A stretch of DNA of 11,049 bases from Ramlibacter sp. (lineage in GTDB: Bacteria; Pseudomonadota; Gammaproteobacteria; Burkholderiales; Burkholderiaceae_C), in NCBI GenBank assembly GCA_023701085.1, contig JAMPXR010000041.1, forward strand, positions 1-11,049, in the 5' to 3' direction. Of the stretch, positions 4,659-11,049 are shown piece by piece. A program made the translations under genes and the position numbers. Numbering within the stretch: position 1 is the first letter of the stretch; the number at the start of each line of letters is the position of its first letter. The notes beneath the pieces were generated by a model that did no database searches, had not been told where the DNA came from, and worked only from the letters and a program-made list of their open reading frames with translations.

Positions 4659-7343
4659 ATGAGCGTACGCAATCTCGAAGCTCTTTTCGCGCCGGCCTCG
4701 ATCGCGGTGATCGGCGTCTCGGAGCGCCCCGGCAATGTCGGCATGGTCGTGTGGCGCAACCTGCAATCGGGCGGCTTCCAGGGCCCGGTGTGGCTGGTCG
4801 ATCATCGCAACGGGGCCGTCGCGGGACAGCGGACCTGGCCCGACGTGGCGTCGCTGCCCGGCACGCCCGACCTGGCGGTGATCTGCACGCCCGCCGCCAC
4901 GGTGCCCGCGCTGGTCGCCACCCTCGGGCGCAAGGGCACGCGCGCCGCCGCCGTGCTGTCGGCGGGCCTCAAGCAGGCCGACCCGCTGGGCGGCGGCTCG
5001 CTGGAGCAGGCGATGCTCGACGCCGCGCGGCCCCACCTGCTGCGCATCCTCGGTCCCAACTGCCTGGGCCTGCTGGTGCCCGCGGCCGGGCTCAACGCCA
5101 GCTTCGCGCCCGGGACGGCCTTGGCGGGCAAGCTGGCGTTCATCACGCAGTCCGGCGCGCTGGCCACGGCGATGCTGGATTGGGCCAACAGCCGCGGCAT
5201 CGGCTTCTCGCATTTCGTGTCGCTGGGCGACAGCGCGGACGTCGACTTCGGCGATGCGCTCGACTACCTCGCCAGCGATCCGGGCACGCGCGCGATCCTG
5301 ATGTACATGGAGTCGGTCAAGGCCGCCCGCAAGTTCATGTCGGCCGCGCGCGCGGCCGCGCGCAACAAGCCGGTGATCGTCGTGAAAGCGGGGCGGGCGC
5401 CGGCGGGTGCCAAGGCGGCGGCCTCGCACACCGGCGCGCTGGCCGGCTCGGACACGGTGTTCGACGCCGCGGTGCGCCGCGCGGGCATGCTGCGCGTGGA
5501 CACGCTGGAAGCGCTGTTCGACGCGGCCGAGACCCTGGCGCGCGTGAAGTCCTGGCGCGGCGAACGGCTGGCGATCCTCACCAACGGCGGCGGCGCCGGC
5601 GTGCTGGCGGCCGATGCGCTGGCGCTGGGGGGCGGGCGTCTGGCCGAGCTCGGCGACGCCACGCTGCGCGCGCTCGACGAATGCCTGCCGGCATCCTGGC
5701 CGCGCGGCAATCCGGTGGACATCATCGGCGACGCGCCGGTGGGCCGTTACGGCGATGCGCTGCGCGTGCTGCTCGCGGCGCCCGAAGTCGATGGCGTGCT
5801 GTTCATGCACGCGCCCACCGCCATCGTGCCGTCCGCCGACATCGCGCGGGCCTGCCTGCCGCTGATCCAGCCCGCGGGCAAGCCGGTGCTGGCCTGCTGG
5901 CTGGGCGGCGCCACGGTGGCGGCCGCGCGCCAGGCCTGCGCCGACGCCGGCGTGGCCGGCTACAGCACGCCCGAGCGGGCCGTGGCCGCCTGGCTGCAGC
6001 GGGTCGAGTACGCTCGCAACCAGGAGGCCCTGCTGCAGTTACCCAGCGCCCGGCTGGAGGAATTCAGGCCCGACGTGGCCGGCGCGCAGGCGCTGCTGGC
6101 CCGGGCGCTGCGCGAGGGCCGCGAGTGGCTGGACGAGGAACAGGCCAAGACCCTGCTGCAGGCCTACGGCATCCCCGTGGTCCAGACGCGCCGGGTGCGC
6201 GATGCGGAGGAGGCCGTGCTCGCGGCGATGCAGATCGGGTTTCCCGTGGCGCTCAAGATCCTGTCGCCGCAGATCGTCCACAAATCGGACGTGGGCGGCG
6301 TCGCGCTCGGGCTCGCCGGCGCGGACGAGGTGCGCACCGCGGTCGTGAGGATGCGCCAGCGCGTGGCGCGCCAGCAGCCCGACGCGCACGTGCTCGGCTT
6401 TACCGTGCAGGCCATGGCCCATCGCGCGGGCGCGCACGAGCTGATTCTGGGCATCGCCAGCGACGCCGTGTTCGGCCCGGTGGTGCTGTTCGGCGAAGGC
6501 GGCACGGCGGTGGAACTGCGCAAGGATCGCGCGGTGGGCCTGCCGCCCCTGAACGAGCGGCTGGCCCTCGACCTCGTTTCGCGCACCCGCGTCGGGGCGC
6601 TGCTGGCGGGCTATCGCGGCCGCGCCGCGGTCGACCAGCCGGCGCTGCTGGGCGCGATGCTGAGGGTGTCGCAGATGGCCTGCGACCTGGCCGAACTCGC
6701 GGAGCTGGACATCAATCCCCTGCTGGCCGACGCGCGCGGCGTGCTGGCGCTGGACGCGCGCATCCGCCTGCGCCGCCCGGTGCCCGGCGAAAGCGGCCGG
6801 CTGGCGGTTCGGCCCTATCCGTCGGGGCTGGAGCAGCGCGTCGCGCTGGACGGGCAGGAACTGCTGCTGCGTCCGATCCGGCCCGAGGACGGCGAGCGGC
6901 TCGCCGCGTTCTACGCCGGCGCCTCCCAGGCCGACATGCGCCTGCGGTTCTTTCTGGCGCGGCGCGAAGTGCCGCACTCGGAACTGGCGCGCTACTGCCA
7001 GATCGATTACGAGCGGGAGGTGACCTTCGTCGCGCTCGCGCCGCCGTACGAGGCCGGGGCGGCGGCCATGGCCGGCGAAGTGCGGGCGGTGTGCGATCCG
7101 GACAATGTGAAGGCCGAGTTCGCCATCCAGGTGGCATCGCCCTGGCAGCGCAAGGGCCTGGGCCGGGCGCTGCTGCAAAAGCTGGTCGACTACCTGCGCG
7201 AGCGCGGCACCGAGGAAGTGATGGGCGAGTGCCTGGCCGAGAACACGGGCATGGCCGCGCTGGCGCGCCGATTGGGTTTCGAGGTGACCGGGCCGATGCC
7301 GCCCGAAGGCACGGTCGCCATGCGGCTGGCGCTGCGCGGCTAG
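4659..7343 (+). CDS. ADP-forming acyl-CoA (acetate-CoA) ligase fused to a GNAT acetyltransferase
   Basis: 894-residue fusion. Domains: CoA-binding (about 5-135, with LGPNCLGL at 131-138), two succinyl-CoA-ligase-like domains (about 150-290 and 300-455), ATP-grasp (about 485-705, with ALKILSPQIVHKSDVGGV at 531-548 and ELDINPLLAD at 682-691) and GNAT (about 735-894). S256-H257-T258-G259 is the motif that carries the phosphorylated histidine in active NDP-forming acyl-CoA synthetases (acetyl-CoA + ADP + Pi to acetate + ATP + CoA). The GNAT acetyl-CoA loop is QRKGLG (830-835), and E820 in AEFAI is a candidate catalytic base. The domain order is that of the Pat/PatZ protein lysine acetyltransferases, but the histidine here suggests that the ligase part may be active. 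ATG 4659 is chosen for AAGGTG 5 bases upstream and the conserved NLEALFAPASIAVIG start. It is divergent from the dksA-like gene and convergent with fnr, 15 bases apart. Whether it conserves ATP, acetylates proteins, or both is open. Confidence 0.92.
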   Translation: MSVRNLEALFAPASIAVIGVSERPGNVGMVVWRNLQSGGFQGPVWLVDHRNGAVAGQRTWPDVASLPGTPDLAVICTPAATVPALVATLGRKGTRAAAVLSAGLKQADPLGGGSLEQAMLDAARPHLLRILGPNCLGLLVPAAGLNASFAPGTALAGKLAFITQSGALATAMLDWANSRGIGFSHFVSLGDSADVDFGDALDYLASDPGTRAILMYMESVKAARKFMSAARAAARNKPVIVVKAGRAPAGAKAAASHTGALAGSDTVFDAAVRRAGMLRVDTLEALFDAAETLARVKSWRGERLAILTNGGGAGVLAADALALGGGRLAELGDATLRALDECLPASWPRGNPVDIIGDAPVGRYGDALRVLLAAPEVDGVLFMHAPTAIVPSADIARACLPLIQPAGKPVLACWLGGATVAAARQACADAGVAGYSTPERAVAAWLQRVEYARNQEALLQLPSARLEEFRPDVAGAQALLARALREGREWLDEEQAKTLLQAYGIPVVQTRRVRDAEEAVLAAMQIGFPVALKILSPQIVHKSDVGGVALGLAGADEVRTAVVRMRQRVARQQPDAHVLGFTVQAMAHRAGAHELILGIASDAVFGPVVLFGEGGTAVELRKDRAVGLPPLNERLALDLVSRTRVGALLAGYRGRAAVDQPALLGAMLRVSQMACDLAELAELDINPLLADARGVLALDARIRLRRPVPGESGRLAVRPYPSGLEQRVALDGQELLLRPIRPEDGERLAAFYAGASQADMRLRFFLARREVPHSELARYCQIDYEREVTFVALAPPYEAGAAAMAGEVRAVCDPDNVKAEFAIQVASPWQRKGLGRALLQKLVDYLRERGTEEVMGECLAENTGMAALARRLGFEVTGPMPPEGTVAMRLALRG

Positions 7344-7358
7344 GCGCCTGGCTCCTGG

Positions 7359-8141
7359 TTACACGCCGGCCTGCCGGTTGACGATGCTGCGCAGCGTATC
7401 GGTGTCGAGGATGCGCACATGGCGCTGCCGGACCTCGACGATGCCGTCCTCGACGAATTTCGAGAAGGTGCGGCTCACGGTTTCCAGTTTCAGGCCCAGG
7501 TAGCTGCCGATCTCTTCGCGCGTCATGCGCAGCACCAACTCGTGCCGCGAAAAACCGCGCGCGTGCAGGCGCTGCACCAGGTTCAGCAGGAAGGCGGCCA
7601 GCCGCTCTTCCGCGCGCATGCTGCCCAGCAGCAGCATGACGCCATGTTCGCGCACGATCTCGCGGCTCATGATGCGGTGCACGTGGTGCTGCAGCGCGTT
7701 CACGTCACGCGACAGGTCGCCGATGCGGTCGAAGGGCATGACGCAGACCTCGGCGTCTTCCAGCGCCACCGCGTCGCAGGTGTGGTGGTCGTTGACGATG
7801 CCGTCCAGGCCGATGATCTCGCCGGCCATCTGGAAGCCCGTCACCTGGTCGCGGCCGTCCTCGGCCGTGACACAAGTCTTGAAGAAGCCGGTGCGGATGG
7901 CGAACAGCGAAAGAAACGCCTCGCCATTGCGAAACAGGATGGCGCCGCGCTTGATTTTTCGACGCGTCGCCACCACCTCGTCGATGCGGGTCAGTTCCTC
8001 GGCGGTCAGGCCCACCGGCATGCACAGCTCGCGCAGATTGCAGTTGGAGCAAGCCACCTTCAATCCGAGAGCGTCCAAAGGCTCCGTTGGGCCGGACGGT
8101 AGCAGGTTCACGGACGGCGCGGGCACAGGGGTTTCCTTCAT
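7359..8141 (-). CDS. fnr: FNR/ANR-type oxygen-sensing Crp-family transcription regulator
   Basis: Cytoplasmic regulator that senses oxygen through a [4Fe-4S] cluster and, when anaerobic, dimerises and binds TTGAT-N4-ATCAA. It has 260 residues. The cluster cysteines fit FNR: C31-x2-C34-x5-C40 (CSNCNLRELC) near the N-terminus, and C122 in the cyclic-nucleotide-like domain (DHHTCDAVAL). The dimer helix is about 145-170. The winged helix follows, with REEIGSYLGLKLETVSRTF (208-226). In this recognition helix E220, S223 and R224 match E209, S212 and R213 of E. coli FNR, so binding to TTGAT half-sites is expected. The ATG at 8141 gives the family's usual length. It is divergent from hemN, a common arrangement in Proteobacteria. 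A second FNR-like site lies just upstream of its start codon, which suggests autoregulation. The equivalent gene is called fnr, anr or btr in different genera. Confidence 0.96.
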   Translation of the reverse strand: MKETPVPAPSVNLLPSGPTEPLDALGLKVACSNCNLRELCMPVGLTAEELTRIDEVVATRRKIKRGAILFRNGEAFLSLFAIRTGFFKTCVTAEDGRDQVTGFQMAGEIIGLDGIVNDHHTCDAVALEDAEVCVMPFDRIGDLSRDVNALQHHVHRIMSREIVREHGVMLLLGSMRAEERLAAFLLNLVQRLHARGFSRHELVLRMTREEIGSYLGLKLETVSRTFSKFVEDGIVEVRQRHVRILDTDTLRSIVNRQAGV

Positions 8142-8153
8142 CGCTGGGCACTT

Positions 8154-8167
8154 CTGATCTGGGTCAA
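8154..8167. promoter_or_regulatory. Second FNR-like box over the predicted fnr transcription start
   Basis: On the minus strand it reads TTGACCCAGATCAG, nine of ten against TTGAY-N4-RTCAA. It ends 13 bases before the fnr start codon. The predicted fnr -10 (GACAAT, 8173 down to 8168) would place the start near 8161, inside this box, which suits negative autoregulation. Its centre (8160.5) is exactly 41 bp from that of the perfect box. Confidence 0.5.
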
Positions 8168-8194
8168 ATTGTCAGGGTCGCGGTCGGGCCTGAG

Positions 8195-8208
8195 TTGATC
8201 CAGATCAA
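8195..8208. promoter_or_regulatory. Perfect FNR/ANR box between fnr and hemN
   Basis: TTGATCCAGATCAA is a full match to TTGAT-N4-ATCAA, centred at 8201.5. For hemN, a start near 8243 (weak -10 CATTCT, 8233-8238) would put the box at -41.5. For fnr, a -10 GACAAT (8173 down to 8168) gives a start near 8161 with the box at about -41. It is therefore a likely activator site for hemN and possibly for fnr as well. Confidence 0.85.
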
Positions 8209-8259
8209 CGGGGTGGGACCTCCCCGGCCCCACATTCTTGTTCAACAGAGAAATCCACG

Positions 8260-9642
8260 ATGACCCCTCTATCGCCCGATCTATTGCGACGCTTCGATGT
8301 TCCGGGGCCGCGCTATACGTCCTATCCGACAGCCGACCGCTTCGTCGAGGCGTTCAGCGCCGACGACTATGGGCAGGCCCTGGCCCAGCGCAAATCCGGG
8401 CCGGCGGCGCTGGCCCAGCCTCTGTCGCTGTACATCCACATCCCGTTCTGCGAGTCGCTGTGCTATTACTGCGGCTGCAACAAGATCATCACCAAGCACC
8501 ACGACCGGGCCGCCGAGTACCTGCGTTATCTCACCCGCGAGGTCGATCTGCACACCGCCCAGCTTGGCCTGGGCCACGCGGTCACCCAGCTGCACCTGGG
8601 CGGGGGCACGCCCACCTTCCTGTCCGACGAGGAACTGCGCGAGCTCATGGCGATGCTGCGCCGCAGTTTCGAGCTGGCGCCCGGCGGCGAATACTCGATC
8701 GAGATCGATCCGCGCACGGTCAGCGAGAAGCGCCTGATCAACCTGGCCGAACTGGGCTTCAACCGGCTCAGCTTCGGTGTCCAGGATTTCGACCCCGACG
8801 TGCAGAAGGCGGTGCACCGCATCCAGCCCGCCGAACAGGTGTTCGCGCTGGTGGAGCAGGCGCGCGCGATCGGCTTCGATTCGGTCAACGTGGACCTGAT
8901 CTACGGGCTGCCCAAGCAGTCGCCGGAATCGTTCGCGCGCACGCTCGCGCAGGTGAAGGAGCTGCGGCCCGACCGCATCGCGCTGTACGCCTATGCGCAC
9001 CTGCCGGAGCGCTTCAAGCCGCAGCGCCGCATCGTCGCCAGTGAATTGCCCGGCGCCCCGTCCAAGGTGGCCATGCTGTCCGAGTCGCTGAATTCGTTCC
9101 TGGAAGCGGGCTACGTCTACGTCGGCATGGACCATTTCGCGCTGCCCAACGATTCGCTCGCGGTAGCCAAGCGCCAGGGCCGGCTGCACCGCAACTTCCA
9201 GGGCTACAGCACGCAGCCCGATTGCGACCTGATCGGCCTGGGGGTTTCGTCCATCGGGCGGGTGGGCGCCTGCTACAGCCAGAATGCGAAGACGCTCGCC
9301 GAGTACTACGACCTGCTGGACCACGGCCAGCTGCCGGTGGTGCGCGGGCTGGCGCTCAGCCGTGACGACCTGGCGCGCCGCGCCGTGATCATGGCCATCA
9401 TGTGCCAGGGCCAGGTGCTGTTCGAGTCGATCGAACTGGCGTGGCTGCTGGACTTTCGCGAATACTTCGCGAGCGAACTGGAAGCGCTGCGCGACCTGGC
9501 CGGCAAGGGCCTGGTCGAGATGGACGAGAGCGGCTTCCAGGTCACGCCGGTGGGCTGGTATTTCGTGCGTGCCGTCGCCATGGTGTTCGACCGCTACCTG
9601 CAGGCCGATCGCAATCGCACGAAATTCTCGCGCATCATCTGA
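8260..9642 (+). CDS. hemN: Oxygen-independent coproporphyrinogen III oxidase (radical SAM)
   Basis: Converts coproporphyrinogen III to protoporphyrinogen IX without oxygen, using S-adenosylmethionine radicals; it supplies haem in low oxygen. It has 460 residues, against 457 for E. coli HemN. The radical SAM cluster motif is C64-x3-C68-x2-C71 followed by G-C73 (CESLCYYCGC), as in E. coli HemN. The HemN N-terminus PGPRYTSYPTADRF (15-28), LHLGGGTPTFL (111-121, SAM binding) and NVDLIYGLPKQ are all present. The C-terminal HemN domain is complete and ends in FSRII. It has the true HemN cysteine pattern and full length, so it is not the shorter HemW type that lacks this activity. ATG 8260 follows AGAGAAA. 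A perfect FNR box lies 52 bases upstream of the start. The next gene begins 21 bases after its stop and is probably co-transcribed. Confidence 0.97.
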   Translation: MTPLSPDLLRRFDVPGPRYTSYPTADRFVEAFSADDYGQALAQRKSGPAALAQPLSLYIHIPFCESLCYYCGCNKIITKHHDRAAEYLRYLTREVDLHTAQLGLGHAVTQLHLGGGTPTFLSDEELRELMAMLRRSFELAPGGEYSIEIDPRTVSEKRLINLAELGFNRLSFGVQDFDPDVQKAVHRIQPAEQVFALVEQARAIGFDSVNVDLIYGLPKQSPESFARTLAQVKELRPDRIALYAYAHLPERFKPQRRIVASELPGAPSKVAMLSESLNSFLEAGYVYVGMDHFALPNDSLAVAKRQGRLHRNFQGYSTQPDCDLIGLGVSSIGRVGACYSQNAKTLAEYYDLLDHGQLPVVRGLALSRDDLARRAVIMAIMCQGQVLFESIELAWLLDFREYFASELEALRDLAGKGLVEMDESGFQVTPVGWYFVRAVAMVFDRYLQADRNRTKFSRII

Positions 9643-9663
9643 CCGGCTGCTGTCCACCCGTCG

Positions 9664-10350
9664 ATGTCCGCGACGCTCGCGCTCTCGGCGCTGTTGATGG
9701 GCCTGGCCGGCGGGCCGCACTGCATTGCGATGTGCGGCGCCGCCTGCGCGGGCATCGCCGGCCTGGGCGATTCAGGCGCCGCGCGCGCCCGTTCGCAATG
9801 GAGCTTCCACGCCGGGCGGCTGGCGGGCTACTCGGCGGCTGGCGCTGCCGCCGCGTTCGCCGTGCAGAGCCTGGGCTGGATGACCAGCCACACCGCCGCG
9901 CTGCGGCCGCTGTGGGTGCTGTTCCACCTGGGCGTGCTCGCCTGGGGCCTGATGCTGGTGGCGCAGGCGCGCCAGCCCATGTGGGTGAGCAGCGCCGGGC
10001 GCACCATCTGGTCGCGCGTGCGGCCGGTCGCGGCGGCGCGCGGGGGCGTGTTCGCCGCCGGCGCGCTCTGGGCCTTCATGCCGTGCGGTCTGCTGTACTC
10101 GGCGCTGCTGGTGGCATCCCTGAGCGGAGGGCCGCTGGACGGCGCGCTCTCGATGGCGCTGTTCGCGCTGGGCAGCGGCGTGTCGCTTGGCGCGGCGCCG
10201 CGCCTGCTCGCGTGGCTGCGGCGGTCGGGCAACCGGCTCAAGCAGGACTGGGGCACCCGCGCCGCGGGCGCGCTGCTGGTGCTGGCCGCGCTGTGGGCGC
10301 TATGGATGGACCTGGCGCACCGCATTGCGCAGTGGTGCGGCGTCGCCTGA
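9664..10350 (+). CDS. TauE/SafE-like (cytochrome oxidase-linked) membrane protein
   Basis: 228-residue inner-membrane protein of the family annotated sulfite exporter TauE/SafE, in the small subgroup often found beside ccoNOPQ/ccoGHIS, fnr and hemN. It has about six hydrophobic segments. The N-terminal GGPHCIAMCG (16-25, C20 and C24) and central FMPCGLLYSAL (138-148, C141) are the paired signature motifs of this subgroup. The cysteines and His could handle copper or another metal, but that is inference; sulfite export has not been shown for this type. It starts 21 bases after hemN, so it is probably in the same transcript and under the same FNR box. No strong ribosome site is seen before ATG 9664, which fits translational coupling. 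It is convergent with the beta-CASP gene. Confidence 0.85.
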   Translation: MSATLALSALLMGLAGGPHCIAMCGAACAGIAGLGDSGAARARSQWSFHAGRLAGYSAAGAAAAFAVQSLGWMTSHTAALRPLWVLFHLGVLAWGLMLVAQARQPMWVSSAGRTIWSRVRPVAAARGGVFAAGALWAFMPCGLLYSALLVASLSGGPLDGALSMALFALGSGVSLGAAPRLLAWLRRSGNRLKQDWGTRAAGALLVLAALWALWMDLAHRIAQWCGVA

Positions 10351-10390
10351 GGCGCGCCTGCGATCCATCCCGGGCGGGGTGCGCCGCCTC
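10349..10390. terminator. Possible bidirectional terminator between the TauE/SafE-like and beta-CASP genes
   Basis: GAGGCGCGC (starting within the TGA stop) can pair with GCG-C-CGCCTC at 10381-10390, giving about nine pairs with one bulge around a loop of more than 20 bases. It sits in the 51-base gap between convergent stops. No T-run is seen, so termination is inferred from position. Confidence 0.3.
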
Positions 10391-10401
10391 GAACCATGCC
10401 C

Positions 10402-11049
10402 TCAGGGCAGCGGCACCGACTGCAGGTAGTAGGGCACCTGGCAGCCCCAGTGCAGTTCGCGCTCGATGCGCAGGCGCATCGCGTCGGCGGCCGCCGGTTC
10501 ACCGTGGGTGACGAAGGTCTGGCGCGGCGCGGCGCCGAAGCTGCGCAGCCAATCCAGGATCTCCCCGGCATCGGCGTGCGCCGACAAGGAGTCGAGTTGC
10601 TGCACCTCCGCGCGCACTGGCACGTCCTGGCCGTGAATGCGCACCGTGGCGGCGCCGCCCACGAGGGTGGCACCCCGTGTTCCGCCGGCCTGGAATCCCG
10701 CGAACAGGATGGTGTTGCGCGGGTCCGGCGCGAACGCCTTCAGGTGGTGCACCACGCGCCCGCCCGTGGCCATGCCGCTGGCGGCGATGATCACCATCGG
10801 GCCGCGCCGCGCGTTCAGCTGCCGCGATTCCTCGGGGGTCTCCACCACCTGCACGGCGCGGCCGATGGCGTCGCATTCGGCCGTCGTGAGCCGCAGCTCC
10901 TGCGCGTGCCGGCGGTAGACCTGGCTGGCCGCGGCCGCCATGGGACTGTTCAGGTACACCGGGAGGTCGCCGATCGCATGCGTGGCCTTGAGCCGGTGGA
11001 TGCAGTACATGAGCGTCTGCGCGCGCCCCACGGCGAAGGCCGGGATCAC
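10402..11049 (-). CDS. Beta-CASP metallo-beta-lactamase-fold RNase-like protein, 5' end outside the window
   Basis: C-terminal 215 residues of an MBL-fold protein of the beta-CASP/CPSF73 type, a family of zinc-dependent ribonucleases. Visible parts: the end of the beta-CASP domain (IPAFAVGRAQTLMY at 2-15, VYLNSPMA at 31-38), ASGMATGGRVVHHLK (90-104), then the RNA-specificity segment. Motif B is SAHAD (H158) and motif C is FVTHGE (H182), the expected late metal ligands. The first MBL motifs (HxHxDH), typically some 200-250 residues further upstream, lie beyond the right edge, so catalysis cannot be fully confirmed. The first visible codon, GTG, is internal and is not a start. The neighbouring genes suggest a role in RNA turnover under oxygen limitation, but this is inference; its promoter is outside the window. 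Confidence 0.9.
   Translation of the reverse strand: MIPAFAVGRAQTLMYCIHRLKATHAIGDLPVYLNSPMAAAASQVYRRHAQELRLTTAECDAIGRAVQVVETPEESRQLNARRGPMVIIAASGMATGGRVVHHLKAFAPDPRNTILFAGFQAGGTRGATLVGGAATVRIHGQDVPVRAEVQQLDSLSAHADAGEILDWLRSFGAAPRQTFVTHGEPAAADAMRLRIERELHWGCQVPYYLQSVPLP

Noticed and set aside
7344..7358. Possible terminator between the acyl-CoA ligase and fnr genes
   Set aside because: Only 15 bases separate the convergent stops, and no hairpin or T-run is visible in either direction.
4652..7381. A 909-codon open frame on the plus strand, overlapping the acyl-CoA ligase gene in another frame
   Set aside because: Its product is Arg/Gly/Ala-rich with no recognisable domain. It is a by-product of high GC content over a gene with clear conserved motifs.
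8281..9720. A 479-codon minus-strand open frame opposite hemN
   Set aside because: Its composition is typical of antisense shadows in GC-rich DNA, while hemN on the other strand is certain.
1..11049. Mobile elements, CRISPR repeats, tRNA or rRNA genes, defence systems
   Set aside because: No transposase, integrase, regularly spaced repeats, cloverleaf-like or rRNA sequence was seen. Base composition appears even across the window, and all genes belong to ordinary metabolic, stress or regulatory families.

Overview
The window is uniformly GC-rich chromosomal DNA with nine protein genes, two of them cut by the window edges. No RNA gene, insertion sequence, CRISPR array or phage remnant was seen. 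Protein families, the FNR/ANR-type regulator next to hemN, and a class I PHA synthase all suggest a betaproteobacterium of the order Burkholderiales. This is inferred from gene content; no genus is claimed.

Layout from left to right. Minus strand: a small heat-shock protein (5' part only), preceded by a three-BON-domain protein, then a zinc alcohol dehydrogenase whose N-terminus appears frameshifted. Plus strand: a PHA synthase (phaC), divergent from the dehydrogenase. Minus strand: a short DksA/TraR-type zinc-finger protein. Plus strand: an 894-residue fusion of an ADP-forming acyl-CoA synthetase and a GNAT acetyltransferase. Minus strand: an FNR/ANR-type oxygen-sensing regulator. Plus strand: hemN (oxygen-independent coproporphyrinogen III oxidase), followed closely by a TauE/SafE-like membrane protein. 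Minus strand: the C-terminal part of a beta-CASP metallo-beta-lactamase-fold RNase-like protein that runs off the right edge. No stretch of 300 bases lacks a gene; the gaps are 15 to about 150 bases.

The main result is regulatory. The intergenic regions carry 14-bp sites resembling the FNR/ANR box TTGAT-N4-ATCAA. The site between fnr and hemN is a perfect match. A second site covers the predicted fnr start of transcription, one lies midway between the dksA-like and acyl-CoA synthetase genes, one lies upstream of the BON gene, and a weaker one lies between adh and phaC. In three regions a plausible -10 element sits where the box would be centred near -41.5, the class II activator position, and two of these boxes could serve both divergent genes. 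The window therefore reads as an oxygen-limitation island built around its own regulator: haem synthesis without oxygen, ATP recovery from acyl-CoA, PHA as a carbon and reductant sink, alcohol/aldehyde redox, stress chaperones and a DksA-like transcription factor. The families are known. The joint control is inferred from the sites and was not tested.
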